Source: Candidatus Methanocrinis natronophilus (GTDB taxonomy: Archaea > Halobacteriota > Methanosarcinia > Methanotrichales > Methanotrichaceae). Taken from it: 64,000 nt of DNA. The notes beneath the pieces were generated by a model. That model did not search any database. It was not told where the DNA came from and saw only the letters and a list, made by a program, of their open reading frames with translations. The stretch spans positions 1-64,000 of the forward strand of contig JARFPK010000002.1 in assembly GCA_029167045.1 (NCBI GenBank), given 5' to 3'. This document shows positions 42,376-52,587 of this stretch, one piece after another (position 1 is the stretch's first letter; every line of letters begins with the position of its first letter). A program made the translations under genes and the position numbers.

Positions 42376-43848
42376 TCACCCTATCCTCCCCTTGCCCATC
42401 CATTTTTCGAGGAATATGCCACCTATAAGGGGAAGGAGCAACACAAACAGTAGGTTGATTACTACTGGTAATGAGATAAAATTGTATTTCATCATCTTCT
42501 TGTTAATCGGGTTGGTCCAGCGAATCTCAGAAGATAGCTCGTCATTCTGATCGTACTCCGGATACTCAAAGCGGAACGAGAAATTCGAACCGCGGTCTAG
42601 GACGTCAAAGGCATCGTCAACCAAAAAATATTCCCTTTTGGAGTCTGGAGTCACGGTGACAGTTCTGGTTGAGACCTGTTTCCAGTTCTTATCTTCGGTC
42701 TTTATTTTTAAGGTCACAGGGATCTCAATGTTATACGGTTCTTGGTTTCTCATCTCCAGGCTGAAGTTATATTTTCCCCAGTAGTAGTAATTATCGTCCT
42801 CGGGTTCTACGTGGAGGTTCTCCACCCATAGCTTGGGATTGGATCTGATGTTGGGTCCTTCTAACGTTGTGCTCTGGTTATCACTGGAGGGGAAATACAT
42901 AACGTCTATCCCGTCGTCCACGCTATAGAAGTAAGAGAAGTTCTTTCCTGCATCAGCTTCTCTAAAGAAGCCGTACTGGCCTGCTTTAAAAATGACTCGG
43001 CCTGACTCTACATCTTGGGTTTCCTTTCGCACCTGTATTCCTGAAGAGTCGATAATGTGCAATGTAACTTTTAGCAGGTCCCCGTCAGGATCATAGACTT
43101 CGGCAACATATTCCAAAGGATCGTTGTAGCGGGGTGACTCGGGACCGACCAACGTGGCGTTAAATAGCTGAGGCGGGGCATTTGTGATATTGATCACCAA
43201 CTCCCCGTAGTGGGGCGGTTGGTTTCCATGACGGCTGGAATAATAGTCTTCGTCACCGTCAGTCATATAGGCCCTAATTTTTAGTTCCCCTACACCACCT
43301 AGCTGTGAAAACGATCTGATTTCAGGCCAGCTCTTCAATGATGTTATGAACCTCCCCCCATGTTCATTGTAGTCAAAGGGCTGTATCACTTGTGGAAATT
43401 GATTGACCTTTCGGTAATCGTTCTGTCCTGGTGTCTTGACCTCAATATCAATGAACAGAACCCTTCTTAGATCTATGGAATTTGGGTTCTCTACAACAAA
43501 AGATATCATGGGGATCTCATTTCTCGAAACCGTCGAGTTACCATTGTAATGCAGCCATATGTAAGGGGATCTGTATGACTCAGGGTCTCCTTGCCGCATC
43601 AGCTGAGTCATGTACCGATATTTATCTGCGTTTCCTTTTTGCCAGCTTTCAAGGTACCGAATGAATTGGTCAAGACTGAGATGGCTTCTCCCCCCACGTC
43701 TGATGATGTCCTGCTCTCCGCTTGTTTCACCGTTGGGAATAGGTGGCCCCCAATAATCTTCGCCTTGGCCGGATGCAGAGGTTATAGTAACAAACAATAA
43801 ACATAGTAATATGACGCCCGCGCTGAAATAAAGCCATATTTTAATCAT
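42376..43848 (-). CDS. Exported protein with C-terminal TM anchor and Ig-like segments
   Basis: 490 residues: signal (IWLYFSAGVILLCLLFVTIT), a helical segment (SLDQFIRYLESWQKGNADKY), then beta-rich Ig/PKD-like segments (VVENPNSIDLRRVLFIDIEV; EYVAEVYDPDGDLLKVTLHI; NFSLEMRNQEPYNIEIPVTL), and a TM helix near the end (VVINLLFVLLLPLIGGIFLE) with a short basic tail. The body is outside and the tail inside. It sits 5 bases after the large Ig-repeat gene. Confidence 0.85.
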   Translation of the reverse strand: MIKIWLYFSAGVILLCLLFVTITSASGQGEDYWGPPIPNGETSGEQDIIRRGGRSHLSLDQFIRYLESWQKGNADKYRYMTQLMRQGDPESYRSPYIWLHYNGNSTVSRNEIPMISFVVENPNSIDLRRVLFIDIEVKTPGQNDYRKVNQFPQVIQPFDYNEHGGRFITSLKSWPEIRSFSQLGGVGELKIRAYMTDGDEDYYSSRHGNQPPHYGELVINITNAPPQLFNATLVGPESPRYNDPLEYVAEVYDPDGDLLKVTLHIIDSSGIQVRKETQDVESGRVIFKAGQYGFFREADAGKNFSYFYSVDDGIDVMYFPSSDNQSTTLEGPNIRSNPKLWVENLHVEPEDDNYYYWGKYNFSLEMRNQEPYNIEIPVTLKIKTEDKNWKQVSTRTVTVTPDSKREYFLVDDAFDVLDRGSNFSFRFEYPEYDQNDELSSEIRWTNPINKKMMKYNFISLPVVINLLFVLLLPLIGGIFLEKWMGKGRIG

Positions 43849-43853
43849 GCAGT

Positions 43854-46800
43854 TTAACCCTCTCGGCTGATCTGAATATCAAAATCGAACATTCTATAGG
43901 CGGGTAGATTTGGCCACGTCATAATTATTCTACCGCTATTTGCTTCGTAGTTCTGAGAGCTGTTCGCCCTATTCCTTCCCGGGCTATCATCAGAATACTC
44001 TCGATAAAGTAGATCTATTGTAAGGTCCTCTGTGGAGTTGAACCACGCTCTGTAACTGTATAGATTTGCTCCAGATCTTATCCAGCTAGGCTCATCATAA
44101 ATGGCGACTATCTCAGGTCCCTTAAATATATGGGTATCGAGACCATCAACTTTGAACTTAAACTCAGCATCTCCAAACGAGCTCTCATTTCCGAAAGGCT
44201 TCACAGTCCAGCTGATCTTGCCCTTGACCGGATCATATTGCTTCTTTTCGCCAACTGTCCTCCAGCTAGAGTTGGGTGGTCTTACCATCAGCTCTACCCA
44301 GGGTACCGCGTGTTCACCGATATCTGTTATCCGTGCGGTATAGGTGAATGAGTATAGATCGTTGTCTCTTTGAGAACCTTGCACCACACCAAGATACGGC
44401 TCAACGCTCCCTGATACATTAAGCGGTTCAACTGTAGGACCCTCGTACGCTTGTGAGCTGGCAGCCTGGGACACGAACTTGTAGCTGGCATTACCGCCTT
44501 GGTTGGTGTTGATAACGGTATCAGGCCAGCATAAGGTCTTGTTCGATCCATCGTAGCGCACGATATTTCCAGGTATAAACATCCGGGAGTTAGGCTTCGC
44601 GATAGCAAGCTGGATATCAGCTTCTTTTAGATCTGTGTCGATATCGACACAATATGTATACTTAGTTATGCCGGATCCATGCGATGGGGTCACCCTTGGG
44701 TTGCTGAAATTGATCCATCGGCTGGAGTGAGTGATATTGGTTGGAAGACTTGGCTCAACTCGCATCATCCTATCTGCAAAACTGTACTCGCCACCAGGTA
44801 GGCTGGGATGGCTATACGAAAGGGCTATAACATAGCTAGTATCCAAGTGGCTGGCGTTGAAGGGCACTGTCCACTCGTATACATAGCGTTGACCATTCAG
44901 CATGCGCCCCTCCTTGCTGTCGATGAAATGAATACCAGGTCCCGAAATGTTGATGTTGAGTCGGCCCATTCCGGGGCTGTAGTTTACGGTTGACCGGATA
45001 TTCTGGTCCTTCTGGCCGTCTGGTGGCAAGTATAAGGTCCTATCATATTCCAGGATCAGGGTGGGCTCCCAGATTTCAGGGATCTGATCATTCTTCAACG
45101 CAACTGCCATGAGACGGTCGCCAAACGAATAGCTGACTCCTTCAAGAAGATATGTCAACGAAATTTTATATTCGTTCCCACCATTAGACCGATCAAAAGG
45201 AACGGACCAGGTATATTTGTAAAGTCCATCGCCAAGATCGGCCCCACGACTTTTCTCGACTACCAGTTTGCCCCGCCCCGAGAGGTTGAGCTGTAGTTCT
45301 CCCTGGCCTGCAGGAGAGAAAACCTCTGCATGGATCATCTGCTCGGAGATATGGTCATCCTCGATCAATATCAGGGGGTTGTAGATCAAATCCACCAGCT
45401 GAGGCTCCTCTGCATCATAGTCCACGATCACATTCATGGTCCCTTCTGGAAAAGTATGGCCCCCGTCCTTCAGGTCGGGATGAACGAAATAAAGGGATAT
45501 GGTGTGGTTGCCCGCGTTTTCGGGCATGAAGGGTATGGACCACGAATAGGTGTATCTATTGGACCCCATAGAAATGCCCGAAGATGTCTCTTCAAAATGC
45601 ATGTCAGGACCAGTTATCCCAAGCCTCATATCCCCCTGGCCTAGGGGACTTTCTACCTGGGCCCGTACTTTCTGATAAGTCTTTGAGGCCTCCCTCACGG
45701 AGATCTCTGGATCGTAATCGATGAAGACGAGACGAGGGTCAGGGTCTCGTGGTGGATGTTCATTGTTATCAGTTTCAATTATGGGGCCGAAGTAAGGTGG
45801 ATTTGAGATGTATTCAATCCCGGCGAAGCTCGTTTTGAAGCGATACATGGAATTTGACCCTTCAATATTGGAGCACTGGTAGAAGGGTCGAATTTCCCAG
45901 TTCAGGATTGACCTACCTGTCAGAAGGGGTTTTGAAGATAATGACCTCCATTCCCGGCTACAGGGGTCATAAATTTGCAGCACAGTATCTGATTCGACGC
46001 TTGAGTCGACGGTGACCTCGTAGGTGTAGCTGTTATTCCAAAGCCCGGAGATCGGGGATACAGACTCGTTGCTATAAACTATTGATATGGTTCGTAAAGA
46101 TAGTTCGATATCGTCAAACATATGGGCGCCGCCCGGAAGGTCAGGATGAAGGAAATCGAAGGATAACGTGTAATTGTTACCTGCGTGGGTCTCATCGAAT
46201 GGGATCTGCCAATTATACCGATATCGATTGCCTCCTAGAGACGTACCTGCCGTCTCTTGGGCTGTATCGAGCTCTGGGCCTTTTAGACCCAATACCATAG
46301 ATCCCTGGCCTTTGGAGAAGGATACAATTGCAATTAGTTCCTTGTTTGTCACTTGCCCTGATTGAACGTACACTACCTGATCTTTGAGGGGCGGATCCAA
46401 GCGAGGGATCTCTTCTACTACCGTGAAGTTCAAGGGTTCAGATTCTGATTTATAATCCCAATTGCTGTTATGGTATACCAGCCGACCTACAAAATCTTGG
46501 CCTCCCTTGTCGGGGTTGGAGAGATCTACGTCAGTCTTGTCGAATGGTATCATTTCTTTATCCCACTCGAAGATCATATAGCTTGCTTCTATGCGGGGGT
46601 GGGAATTATTATACGAGATTGAACCCTTTTCAGGATGTGAGATGATAAGTTCAGCAACGCTTCCTGTGGGCCTGCCACCAATAAGCTTCATTCCTTCGTC
46701 GAGGACGTATGCACTGATGATGAAATCGGTGTAGTCCAACCGGTCTGGGATATAAATGGGCTCAATGATAGTGGGTGAATAGGATACGACCATGAAATCG

Positions 46801-47561
46801 TAGGGGCCCTCTTGGATGTTCATACGAAGGTTGTTGTAGTTTAAAAAGAAGCTGAAGTCGCCTCCGTCGCGAAAGCTCGAGATAGGAAAGCTGGCGATAG
46901 GTTGGGAGATCTGACAGCTGTAGATATCTCCTTGTCTTATACAGGACGACGCTCCTGTATTCCAATTAACGGTGTTATCATCATTTAGGGGGCCGGAGAT
47001 CGTTAAATGAGCTCTGGGATTTAGGCCAGGCATGTCCATGAAGCTGACTGTTACAGCGAGATCTTCGAAGAAATAGAGCTTTTCATCGAATTGGACGTTC
47101 TGCATGACAGGAGGTTGAACTATAGGACCTTTGCGCGAAATTTTTGCTACCTCTATTCCCGATCTCAGGATAGTGAGCTCGTAGGAGGCGTTAGATGTTC
47201 TTTCTACCCCAAAATGTCTCTGGAAGTTATAAGGGCCGAAATTGAAGGGATCGCTTAATTTATTGGTTCTCTCCTCTTCATTAAGTCGTCTAATGGGAGA
47301 TCGTTCTTCGCGCAGAAGCGTATCCCCATCGTATATGGTCAAGACCATCTGAAACTCTCCAAAAGCCAGAGAGTGATGGCAGTCGTACCTATCACCGCTC
47401 GCGCCTATTCGAGCAGAGTAGTTGAAATCGAGGTAACCGTATTCAGGGGTTACATCAAAATCTCTGACATCGTAGATGCACTGGCTCATCACGGGATAGG
47501 AAAGACCTGCTAGCATTAATAGGACCATTATTATTATTATTGGATTTAATCTCAATTTCAT
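43854..47561 (-). CDS. Giant exported Ig-repeat surface protein
   Basis: 1235 residues with a signal peptide (IIIIMVLLMLAGLSYPVMS). Most of the protein is a tandem of roughly 110-120 residue beta-sandwich repeats, with recurring KGQGSM.LGLKGP, GGNRYRYNWQIPF and GNNYTLSFDFLHPDLPGG. At least four such copies lie between about 390 and 960. No C-terminal TM or sorting motif was seen, so it is held by partners or by the S-layer. First gene of the operon that includes the FtsZ-like GTPase and VWA protein. Likely an adhesin or outer scaffold. Confidence 0.85.
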   Translation of the reverse strand: MKLRLNPIIIIMVLLMLAGLSYPVMSQCIYDVRDFDVTPEYGYLDFNYSARIGASGDRYDCHHSLAFGEFQMVLTIYDGDTLLREERSPIRRLNEEERTNKLSDPFNFGPYNFQRHFGVERTSNASYELTILRSGIEVAKISRKGPIVQPPVMQNVQFDEKLYFFEDLAVTVSFMDMPGLNPRAHLTISGPLNDDNTVNWNTGASSCIRQGDIYSCQISQPIASFPISSFRDGGDFSFFLNYNNLRMNIQEGPYDFMVVSYSPTIIEPIYIPDRLDYTDFIISAYVLDEGMKLIGGRPTGSVAELIISHPEKGSISYNNSHPRIEASYMIFEWDKEMIPFDKTDVDLSNPDKGGQDFVGRLVYHNSNWDYKSESEPLNFTVVEEIPRLDPPLKDQVVYVQSGQVTNKELIAIVSFSKGQGSMVLGLKGPELDTAQETAGTSLGGNRYRYNWQIPFDETHAGNNYTLSFDFLHPDLPGGAHMFDDIELSLRTISIVYSNESVSPISGLWNNSYTYEVTVDSSVESDTVLQIYDPCSREWRSLSSKPLLTGRSILNWEIRPFYQCSNIEGSNSMYRFKTSFAGIEYISNPPYFGPIIETDNNEHPPRDPDPRLVFIDYDPEISVREASKTYQKVRAQVESPLGQGDMRLGITGPDMHFEETSSGISMGSNRYTYSWSIPFMPENAGNHTISLYFVHPDLKDGGHTFPEGTMNVIVDYDAEEPQLVDLIYNPLILIEDDHISEQMIHAEVFSPAGQGELQLNLSGRGKLVVEKSRGADLGDGLYKYTWSVPFDRSNGGNEYKISLTYLLEGVSYSFGDRLMAVALKNDQIPEIWEPTLILEYDRTLYLPPDGQKDQNIRSTVNYSPGMGRLNINISGPGIHFIDSKEGRMLNGQRYVYEWTVPFNASHLDTSYVIALSYSHPSLPGGEYSFADRMMRVEPSLPTNITHSSRWINFSNPRVTPSHGSGITKYTYCVDIDTDLKEADIQLAIAKPNSRMFIPGNIVRYDGSNKTLCWPDTVINTNQGGNASYKFVSQAASSQAYEGPTVEPLNVSGSVEPYLGVVQGSQRDNDLYSFTYTARITDIGEHAVPWVELMVRPPNSSWRTVGEKKQYDPVKGKISWTVKPFGNESSFGDAEFKFKVDGLDTHIFKGPEIVAIYDEPSWIRSGANLYSYRAWFNSTEDLTIDLLYREYSDDSPGRNRANSSQNYEANSGRIIMTWPNLPAYRMFDFDIQISREG

Positions 47562-47697
47562 CTTACTCGTCGGGCTAAATGGAACATTACCCTATTATAA
47601 TTTACCCTCTTGTTGTTAAAGATCTCATCTCTCTTCAACGGCCTGAGCGGACGAAGCGTTTCAGTTTTATCCTGCCCGCAAGCTGATTCTTTCATGA

Positions 47698-50100
47698 TCA
47701 TACAACGGAGTAGAGGAAGAGAACGTTGTACGTTGACCCCTCTCCAAACCTCGCGGCCACCCGAGCCTCTCCTCTGGATAGGGTGGCTTCACCCCAGAAA
47801 CGTTCTCCTTCACCGGTCAGGTGAGTCCAGCTTCCGTCGTTGATGATTGCCACTCCCTCGGCTCCGGGGACGAGAAGCTCGAACTCATGGTCTCCTGTCG
47901 GAAGCATTCCCTCCATGGGGGCGACCAGCCGTCCTCCGACCTCGATGAAGGCCCCCAGAGTCCTGGGATAGCCGATATTCTCGCCACCGCCTCCGGCTAC
48001 GACGTCGTACTCGAGCATCGGGGCGTACTCGCCACCGGGATCGCCCAAACGCTTCCCGTAGATCCGGAGGGTGTACTCGCCTGGCACCGGGAATGCGGCC
48101 TTGACGACGTAATCTTCCCCCTCCCTCTGGGCGAAGGTCCTGTTTTCGGAAAGCTTCAGCCCCTCGCGGTCGAAGAGGCGAGCAAGGAGAAGGACTCCCT
48201 CAGGGGCCGAGAAGGCTACTTCAACCTCTGCTCCCGCTTTGATCAGCCCCTGGGGATGGCTCTTCGCCCCCAAGCCCATCTCCCAGAAGCCGTCCCTGAT
48301 CACGGGAAAGCCGATACCCGTCGGTGCGTTCCTCCCGGCAGCTATCCGGTAGTCGAGGGTCCAATCGTACGGCCCCTCCAGCCTCCCTGACCTCTTTGAG
48401 TATATCCGCAACGTATAGTTTCCTGGACCAGGGGTTTCGGCCCGGATTATAACCGCATCCTCGGATCGCTGGACCTGGGTGAACCGCCGGTCTGGGAGCT
48501 TAACTCCCCTCTCGTCTAAAAGAGCGGCGATGAAGACCACGTCTTCTGGGGCTGAGAGGTTGACGGAAGCCTCGCCGTCATAGTCTATCGTCCCTTTTAT
48601 CGGATCCAGGATCGAGATCTGGTTATTGAAGAAGGCGGCTTTTGGATAAGGAAGCGCTTCGAACTCAGCCTTCGATAATGGCTCGTCGAGAAGCTGCCAG
48701 CTTTGATGGTCGGGGAGATGGGTCCAGACCAGCTTCTCCGGAGCTGTGAGGAAATAAAACTCCTCGAGATCCCCGACGAACTTCTCTTCGGGGTCGATGC
48801 TGCCTGATCCCCACGTCGCGTCGACCAGGCACCAGGTCCCGTCGATTCTGACGGCGTTCCAGGCATGATTTGCGGAGTCTGGGATATTCGAACCTACCGA
48901 GTATCCCGACCCCTTGCCGTGGCCTGTTATCACCACAGCCTCAAGGCCAGAGAGCTGGCAGAGCTTCGCAAATAGCCGGCTGTACTCAATGCATATGCCT
49001 CGCCTCTCCTCCAGCATCCTATCGGGAGTCCGATTCCCTGCAACTCCAGCGTTAGCATCCGAAACTTCGTACTTTATATTCGTTATGATCCACCGGTAGA
49101 TCGCCCGGGCACGCTCATCGTCGTCGTCCCCGGGTCCAGATAGGCCCCGAGCCAGATCCTCCAGGGATTGTACTGTTGGAGCGGAGATGCTGAAGTACCA
49201 TGGAGGGGTATAAACTGAACCGAGTCTGACAGCTTCATCAATCGCCAGATTGGCGTCGACGTATTTGCCCAGGTTTCTCAGAGATATGCCTTTATTATAC
49301 CAGGCCAAGGCATATTCAGGATCTATCCTAATAGCCTCGTCATAAGCCTGGACAGCCTCGGCGTACTCGCCAAGGTTGTAGAGAGCAAGGCCCTTGTTAT
49401 TCCAAGCAATAGCAAATTCGGGATCAAGCCTGATGGCTTCGTCATAAGCCTGGACGGCCTCGTAGTACTCGCCAAGGTTGTAGAGAGCAAGGCCTTTGCT
49501 ATACCAGGCCAAGGCATATTCAGGATCTATCCTGGTAGCCTCGTCATAAGACCGGATTGCCTTGGCGTACTCGCCAAGGTTGTAGAGAGCAAGGCCTTTG
49601 CTATACCAGGCCAAGGCATATTCAGGATCTATCCTAATAGCCTCGTCATAAGCCTGGACAGCCTCGGCGTACTCGCCAAGGTTGTAGAGAGCAAGGCCTT
49701 TGCTATACCAGGCCAAGGCATATTCAGGATCTATCCTAATAGCCTCGTCATAAGCCTGGACGGCCTCGGCGTACTCGCCAAGGTTGTAGAGAGCAAGGCC
49801 CTTGTTATTCCAAGCAATAGCAAATTCGGGATCAAGCCTGATGGCTTCGTCATAAGCCTGGACGGCCTCGTCGTACTCGCCAAGGTTGCGGAGAGCAAGG
49901 CCCTTGTTATTCCAAGCAATAGCAAATTCGGGATCAAGCCTGATGGCTTCGTCATAAGCCTGGACGGCCTCGTCGTACTCGCCAAGGTTGTAGAGAGCAA
50001 CGCCTTTGTTATTCCAACCCACTGCTGTGTCCTGGCCCCAGCAAGGCATTACCAGGACAGCCAGCAATACCAGCCACAGTAAAATTAGGCTCGATCGCAT
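47698..50100 (-). CDS. Exported TPR-transglutaminase protein
   Basis: 800 residues: signal (SLILLWLVLLAVLVMPCWGQ), eight nearly identical TPRs (22-293), then a transglutaminase-like cysteine-protease fold with Cys in RRGICIEYSRL (about 369), His in SANHAWNAVR (about 413) and Asp in LVDATWGSGS (about 425), so the catalytic triad is complete. Two beta-sandwich copies (F.....GV.L.....F.Q..ED.V.........GNYTLRIY.KR) and a small C-terminal domain follow. Such exported enzymes crosslink or cleave surface proteins. Separate from the downstream operon by 136 bases. Confidence 0.88.
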   Translation of the reverse strand: MRSSLILLWLVLLAVLVMPCWGQDTAVGWNNKGVALYNLGEYDEAVQAYDEAIRLDPEFAIAWNNKGLALRNLGEYDEAVQAYDEAIRLDPEFAIAWNNKGLALYNLGEYAEAVQAYDEAIRIDPEYALAWYSKGLALYNLGEYAEAVQAYDEAIRIDPEYALAWYSKGLALYNLGEYAKAIRSYDEATRIDPEYALAWYSKGLALYNLGEYYEAVQAYDEAIRLDPEFAIAWNNKGLALYNLGEYAEAVQAYDEAIRIDPEYALAWYNKGISLRNLGKYVDANLAIDEAVRLGSVYTPPWYFSISAPTVQSLEDLARGLSGPGDDDDERARAIYRWIITNIKYEVSDANAGVAGNRTPDRMLEERRGICIEYSRLFAKLCQLSGLEAVVITGHGKGSGYSVGSNIPDSANHAWNAVRIDGTWCLVDATWGSGSIDPEEKFVGDLEEFYFLTAPEKLVWTHLPDHQSWQLLDEPLSKAEFEALPYPKAAFFNNQISILDPIKGTIDYDGEASVNLSAPEDVVFIAALLDERGVKLPDRRFTQVQRSEDAVIIRAETPGPGNYTLRIYSKRSGRLEGPYDWTLDYRIAAGRNAPTGIGFPVIRDGFWEMGLGAKSHPQGLIKAGAEVEVAFSAPEGVLLLARLFDREGLKLSENRTFAQREGEDYVVKAAFPVPGEYTLRIYGKRLGDPGGEYAPMLEYDVVAGGGGENIGYPRTLGAFIEVGGRLVAPMEGMLPTGDHEFELLVPGAEGVAIINDGSWTHLTGEGERFWGEATLSRGEARVAARFGEGSTYNVLFLYSVV
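49221..50037 (-). repeat. Eight-unit 102-bp tandem repeat encoding TPRs
   Basis: Eight in-frame 102-bp units, several differing at only a few bases (for example the units reading AWYSKGLALYNLGEY). Near-identity at DNA level indicates recent unit duplication or gene conversion. Confidence 0.9.
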
Positions 50101-50587
50101 CTTAGTTTCCCATCCTCGGGGTAAGGCTGTCTCACCAAGCTAAAAAGTATTTCGTAATTATCACCCCTAGAACGAACTCCACCAGCCCAGGCGATACCCC
50201 TGCCTCCACCGCCACGATCTGCCCGGAGTCCATCCCTACGTTCCCGGCCCTTTGGCGTTGCGGTCACGTCATGGTTCTATATTCCCATACATAGGTCATC
50301 GGTTAAGGAGTTTAAGCTACACAATCTTACCATTTTTCACACGAATTATGCATCATCTAGATTTGATTCGATTTCAAGACTGACTTGCTGTAGCCTCTTT
50401 GACCAAGCCAATCTCACTGTACTTGCTACCGAGATCGCTGCCTCATCGCGATTCTTCTCTTAACCGATGACCAATGTATTCCCATATAAGGCTGAAAGAT
50501 ATCACAGAGCCAACTCCGTCGAAGGTCCAAGGGGAGAAGACCGCTGCAACTGCCAAGAGAGGATGCACCACAGCCCAGCCAAGGAAG

Positions 50588-50681
50588 GATCGCCGGCCCG
50601 GATGGTGGGATATGACCTCTGGGAATACAGCCCCCCAGGATCGCACCAGAGCTTTGAATCTCGAGGTCGAATAAAAATAGC
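50588..50681 (+). repeat. Dispersed intergenic repeat, copy 1
   Basis: GATCGCCGGCCCGGATG...ACCTC...CCCCAGGATC...TTTGAAT..CGAGGTCGAATAAAA recurs at 52977-53069 with about 80 percent identity. Confidence 0.75.
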
Positions 50682-51179
50682 GAGAGGCGTATCACCGCCC
50701 ACCCTTGATCTTCTCCAACGCTTCCGTCGCCGCCGTAGCGACCGGAAGCAGAAACGCCCCGATGACCTGTGACAGTAGCGCTACCAACCCTCGGTTTGAG
50801 GGATTGATTAGATAATACTATCAACCGAAAACTTATTATCTTTTATCCACATATCTCGCTCGAACACGATACGCGGAGGAGGGACATTCCCCAACCGGCG
50901 CATGACCTCTCTGGCAGGGGGTGTCATATTCCACCACCCTCTCCACGATCGTGCCTTCCATCATACACGCCCAGTGTGAACTTCTGAGAGGGGAAGCCGG
51001 GAATGATCCGCCCCGGCAGCCCCTCCCCATCTGCCCTCTTGAAGCTCACGGCTGAGGGAATCCGAGGGGCATCCGATCAATTATGCGACTCCACCCCAGA
51101 AGATAGACTCGGGAGTCCGAAAAGTAAAATGTTCATGTAATCCTCTGCCCAATCCGCATCAATAGATCGATTGTTACTG

Positions 51180-51360
51180 GCGGTCTAAATCTGTCCAATT
51201 ATGGCGGAATAAAACTGTCCACCCTATGATCCCGGAGTTGAAACTCAGGGTTGTGCCGATTCTGGACATGGAGGAGTTCTTCATGTTGCTAGATCTATTC
51301 AACCAGGGTTCAGCTTACATATCTCCTAGGGGGAGGATGCTCGTAAGTAGCCTGGAATAA
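51180..51360 (+). mobile_element. IS21-like end with istA 5' stub, copy 2
   Basis: The first 80 bases match 16257-16340. Then ATG 51268 opens a 30-codon frame, MEEFFMLLDLFNQGSAYIS, which resembles the beginning of IstA transposases (acidic start, I..L...G.SI), and stops at TAA 51358-51360. Only the left end of an element seems to remain. Confidence 0.4.
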
Positions 51361-51499
51361 TTCATAAAATTATTATAATACTTCAGTGTCATAGTTTTCT
51401 TGTTATATCCTATATTTATGATGTCATCTCTTGTTATTATTGAGAAAAAAAGTGTTATATATCATCAGGCGTATCCGTAAAAACATCGGAGATGATATT

Positions 51500-52567
51500 T
51501 TGCTTTGTTCCCGAAGGACCATATTAGCAGCAATCGTGTTATGTGTTCTTTTAACGCAAGCTGCAGCCGTGCATGAAATCGGCCGCGGCAAGAGCCTGGG
51601 AGTGATAAACCTTGAAGTTGGGGCAAGGCAGTCGTCCCAAGCCCACTACATGGGATCTAGCGGCTTTGCTGCCCCAACCACACCCCAGCCAATGCTCCTA
51701 TCCGCTGGTTCGATGGTCAATCAAGCCAAGAGGTACATGTCCCAGGCAGAAGTGGCACGCGACCAAGCTCAAGAACAGTACGATAAGACCCTCCTGCTAG
51801 CCAGGCAGGTGGAGGAGAGATCAAAGCTCGTTGATGAGAGTCTTTCGGCCTCAAAAGAGCATCTTGACCTTTCGAGACTTTATCAGGACGAATCTCGCGC
51901 CCAGCTAGATGAGGTTTTGACGGTATTGGACGAATCTCGAGACCAGCTTAAGGTTCTACGGGGATATCTCGACGAGTCCCGCATCCACCTTGGTCAGACT
52001 GATGCTAATCTGGACAAGTCCCGCGCCCAGCTGGAAGAGACTTCAATATACCGCGAGTCTTTATCAGATCAACTGAATCGAACTGAAAGCTTGTATCAGG
52101 AAGCAATAGCTCTATCAGGTGAGTTGATGACTACCGCTTTTGATCTAGAGATATTGGCGATGGTTGTCCAGGCCAGCAGTGACCAGGCAGCCACGAACGC
52201 CATTCTCTATGAGGATAGACTGAACAAGGTCACGGAGCTCTACAACCAATCGGTGATCCTGTCCCAGCAGATAAATGAAAGCAGAGACCAGGCAGCCATA
52301 AGCGCTGCTCTCTCGGAGGGTAGGTTAAACCAGACCTCTGAGCTTTACAACCAAAGCGTCAACCTCTCTCAGGAGGTTGCTGCAATCAGGGATCAGGCGG
52401 TTCTTAGCGCAGGACAAACCGAGGACGATCTTAGAAAGGCTCGGGCCCTTTACAACCAAACGATGGCCCTCTCTAATGATATCAGGTCGAGCGCAAAGAT
52501 GTTGGAGGATTGGAAGTTGGCTGTGGAGAACAGCAGTGAATCAGACATCAATGCGGTCTCCTCTTAA
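51500..52567 (+). CDS. Exported coiled-coil protein
   Basis: About 355 residues from TTG 51500, which has GGAGATGAT at a proper distance and gives the signal peptide CSRRTILAAIVLCVLLTQAA; the frame is open back to 51431. Most of the protein (about 80-350) is helical with heptad-like units, L.ESR.QL.E....LDESR, then repeats of AALSEGRLNQTSELYNQSVN type rich in Asn-x-Ser/Thr, so N-glycosylation is likely. No TM anchor at the end. Probably a fibrous surface or pseudoperiplasmic protein. Confidence 0.8.
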   Translation: MLCSRRTILAAIVLCVLLTQAAAVHEIGRGKSLGVINLEVGARQSSQAHYMGSSGFAAPTTPQPMLLSAGSMVNQAKRYMSQAEVARDQAQEQYDKTLLLARQVEERSKLVDESLSASKEHLDLSRLYQDESRAQLDEVLTVLDESRDQLKVLRGYLDESRIHLGQTDANLDKSRAQLEETSIYRESLSDQLNRTESLYQEAIALSGELMTTAFDLEILAMVVQASSDQAATNAILYEDRLNKVTELYNQSVILSQQINESRDQAAISAALSEGRLNQTSELYNQSVNLSQEVAAIRDQAVLSAGQTEDDLRKARALYNQTMALSNDIRSSAKMLEDWKLAVENSSESDINAVSS

Positions 52568-52587
52568 GTAACAGGTGAAACTTCAAT

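Larger units (their letters stand above)
50101..51499 (+). other. Non-coding 1.4 kb with repeat and IS remnants
   Basis: No supported gene. Holds the dispersed repeat (50588-50681) and the IS-like remnant (51180-51360). The small ORFs lack family resemblance. Confidence 0.6.

Noticed and set aside
45240-45255. GGCCCCACGACTTTTC inside the Ig-repeat gene resembles the CRISPR repeat core.
   Set aside because: Only 12 bases match exactly, the sequence codes sensibly for the protein, and no second copy or spacer lies nearby; judged chance.
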